The position numbers and the translations under genes are program-made. From an uncultured Kiloniellales bacterium (GTDB taxonomy: Bacteria; Pseudomonadota; Alphaproteobacteria; Kiloniellales; JAKSDN01): a stretch of DNA of 5,759 bases. Each line of letters starts with the position of its first letter. The stretch's first letter is position 1. Below are positions 4,936-5,759 of the stretch, piece after piece. The notes beneath the pieces are model-generated. The model searched no databases. It saw only the letters and a program-made list of their open reading frames with translations, and was not told where the DNA came from. The stretch lies in the NCBI GenBank assembly GCA_937974415.1, contig CALJXB010000375.1, positions 1 through 5,759 of the forward strand, in the 5' to 3' direction.

Positions 4936-5759
4936 TACGCGGGCTCGATGCGACACAGGCTACACTTGGTTTCCTGCATCTGTGTCACCGAGTCATAACC
5001 ATAGGTCAAAGCGGTGTTGGCCGCCTCGCCAATGACATAGGGGTCGGCGCCGGCCGGGTACTTGTGCCGGCGGTCCTCGCCCTGCATGACGCCCGCGAAA
5101 TGCATCGGCATGAATGCAACCCCACGCGCCACCCTTTCGGTCACCATGGCCATGACCTTGACCTTGGCGCCCTCCGGCGTGTGGACCCAGATCATGTCGC
5201 CGTCCTTGATGCCGTTCGAATTGGCATCGAAGGGATTGACCTCGGCAAACATGTTCTGTTGCAGCTCGGCCAACCACGGATTGGCGCGGGTCTCGTCGCC
5301 GCCGCCCTCGTATTCCACGAGCCGGCCGGAAGTCAGAATAATCGGGAAATCGCCCGAGAAATCGTTCTTCTGAATCGATTCGTAGAGGGTCGGCAGGCGA
5401 TAGGCCTGCTTGTCCGCATAGGTCGGATAATCGCCGACGAGATCGCGCCGCGAGGTATACAGAGGCTCGCGGTGGATCGGCACCGGATCCGGGAAGGTCC
5501 AGACGACCGCCCGCGCCTTGGCGTTACCGAAGGGCGCACAGCCGTGCTTGATGGCGACCCGCTGGATACCGCCCGAGAGGTCGGTCTTCCAGTTGGTCTT
5601 GTCCCCGGCAATGCCCTCGATGACGGCCCGCTCGTCGTCGGTCAGGTCGACGTCCCAACCGAGCTTCTTGAGCCCCGCCATGGTGAACTCCGGATAGCCG
5701 TCCTTGATCTCCGAGCCTACCGGATAGCTGCCTTCGGCGAGCAGATTGTCGCCGTCCTT
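4935..5759 (-). CDS. fdhA: Formate dehydrogenase alpha (catalytic) subunit, C-terminal part
   Basis: The frame is open from the TAA stop (4937-4935) to the right edge, giving the last 274 residues of a protein that is normally around 950 or more. The catalytic subunit oxidises formate to CO2 at a bis-molybdopterin guanine dinucleotide Mo or W centre. The visible part is the end of the Mo domain and the molydopterin dinucleotide-binding domain, a six-stranded barrel. Recognisable elements are FPIILTSGRLVEYEGGGDETRAN (split here as FPIILTSGR, 138-146, and GGGDETRAN, 152-160), FAEVNPFDANSNGIKDGD (171-188), WVHTPEGAKVKVMA (191-204) and FMPMHFAG (216-223). The extreme C-terminus has a cysteine pair, KCSLCRIEPA (265-274). 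The Met at 5681 is internal: 26 open codons precede it with matching composition. The Tat signal, the N-terminal [4Fe-4S] site and the active-site Cys or selenocysteine lie outside the window, so the selenium question cannot be settled here. Confidence 0.95.
   Translation of the reverse strand, partial: KDGDNLLAEGSYPVGSEIKDGYPEFTMAGLKKLGWDVDLTDDERAVIEGIAGDKTNWKTDLSGGIQRVAIKHGCAPFGNAKARAVVWTFPDPVPIHREPLYTSRRDLVGDYPTYADKQAYRLPTLYESIQKNDFSGDFPIILTSGRLVEYEGGGDETRANPWLAELQQNMFAEVNPFDANSNGIKDGDMIWVHTPEGAKVKVMAMVTERVARGVAFMPMHFAGVMQGEDRRHKYPAGADPYVIGEAANTALTYGYDSVTQMQETKCSLCRIEPA

Noticed and set aside
3781..4998. Plus-strand open frame of 405 codons across fdh3B, the gap and the lipoprotein gene
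   Set aside because: It is antisense to well-supported genes, has no recognisable domain, and is the kind of long open shadow that GC-rich coding DNA produces.
4935..5681. Reading fdhA as a short 248-aa gene starting at 5681
   Set aside because: The frame stays open for 26 more codons to the window edge, and the fragment lacks the N-terminal catalytic part, so this Met is internal.
1..5759. CRISPR arrays, tRNA or rRNA genes, insertion sequences, attachment sites
   Set aside because: No direct repeats with spacers, no RNA gene signatures, and no transposase or terminal inverted repeats were seen; the only regular repeat is the protein-level WD40 period.

Overview
The window is GC-rich and holds the promoter-distal part of a formate dehydrogenase operon, read entirely on the minus strand (from high to low coordinates). 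The GC-rich coding style, the cytochrome c2-type domain and the tail of a TPR-type cyclase at the left edge suggest an alphaproteobacterium, perhaps Rhodospirillales-like. That placement is an inference from style; no rRNA or other phylogenetic marker is present.

Layout in transcription order (right to left): (1) the C-terminal 274 residues of the molybdopterin catalytic subunit FdhA, running off the right edge; (2) fdh3B, a complete four-[4Fe-4S] subunit without a membrane anchor; (3) a gap of about 255 bp with a strong GNRA-capped hairpin; (4) a 64-aa lipoprotein; (5) FdhC, the membrane cytochrome b subunit, with a signal peptide and periplasmic head; (6) an unrecognised exported 220-aa protein; (7) an exported fusion of a seven-bladed WD40 propeller and a class I cytochrome c; (8) a 40-aa membrane-tail micro-protein with its own Shine-Dalgarno. 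A second GNRA-capped hairpin follows this last gene. The left edge carries, on the plus strand, the last 36 codons of a convergent gene whose ending resembles TPR-containing class III cyclases. Bases 114-438 between the convergent genes show no convincing gene.

How the genes fit together: FdhA oxidises formate in the periplasm, Fdh3B wires electrons through its Fe-S clusters, and FdhC (four conserved haem-b histidines) passes them to quinone. The downstream genes are not standard FDH subunits. Every one is predicted to be exported or membrane-bound, and the spacing from fdhC through the WD40-cytochrome gene is 9 nt at each junction, so they are probably an accessory envelope module of the same operon. 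The most notable member is the WD40-cytochrome c protein. Its propeller keeps an exact 42-residue period over all seven blades, and it puts a c-type haem on a protein-interaction scaffold next to an enzyme normally thought to feed quinone. The lipoprotein, the 220-aa protein and the micro-protein are candidate partners of unknown function.
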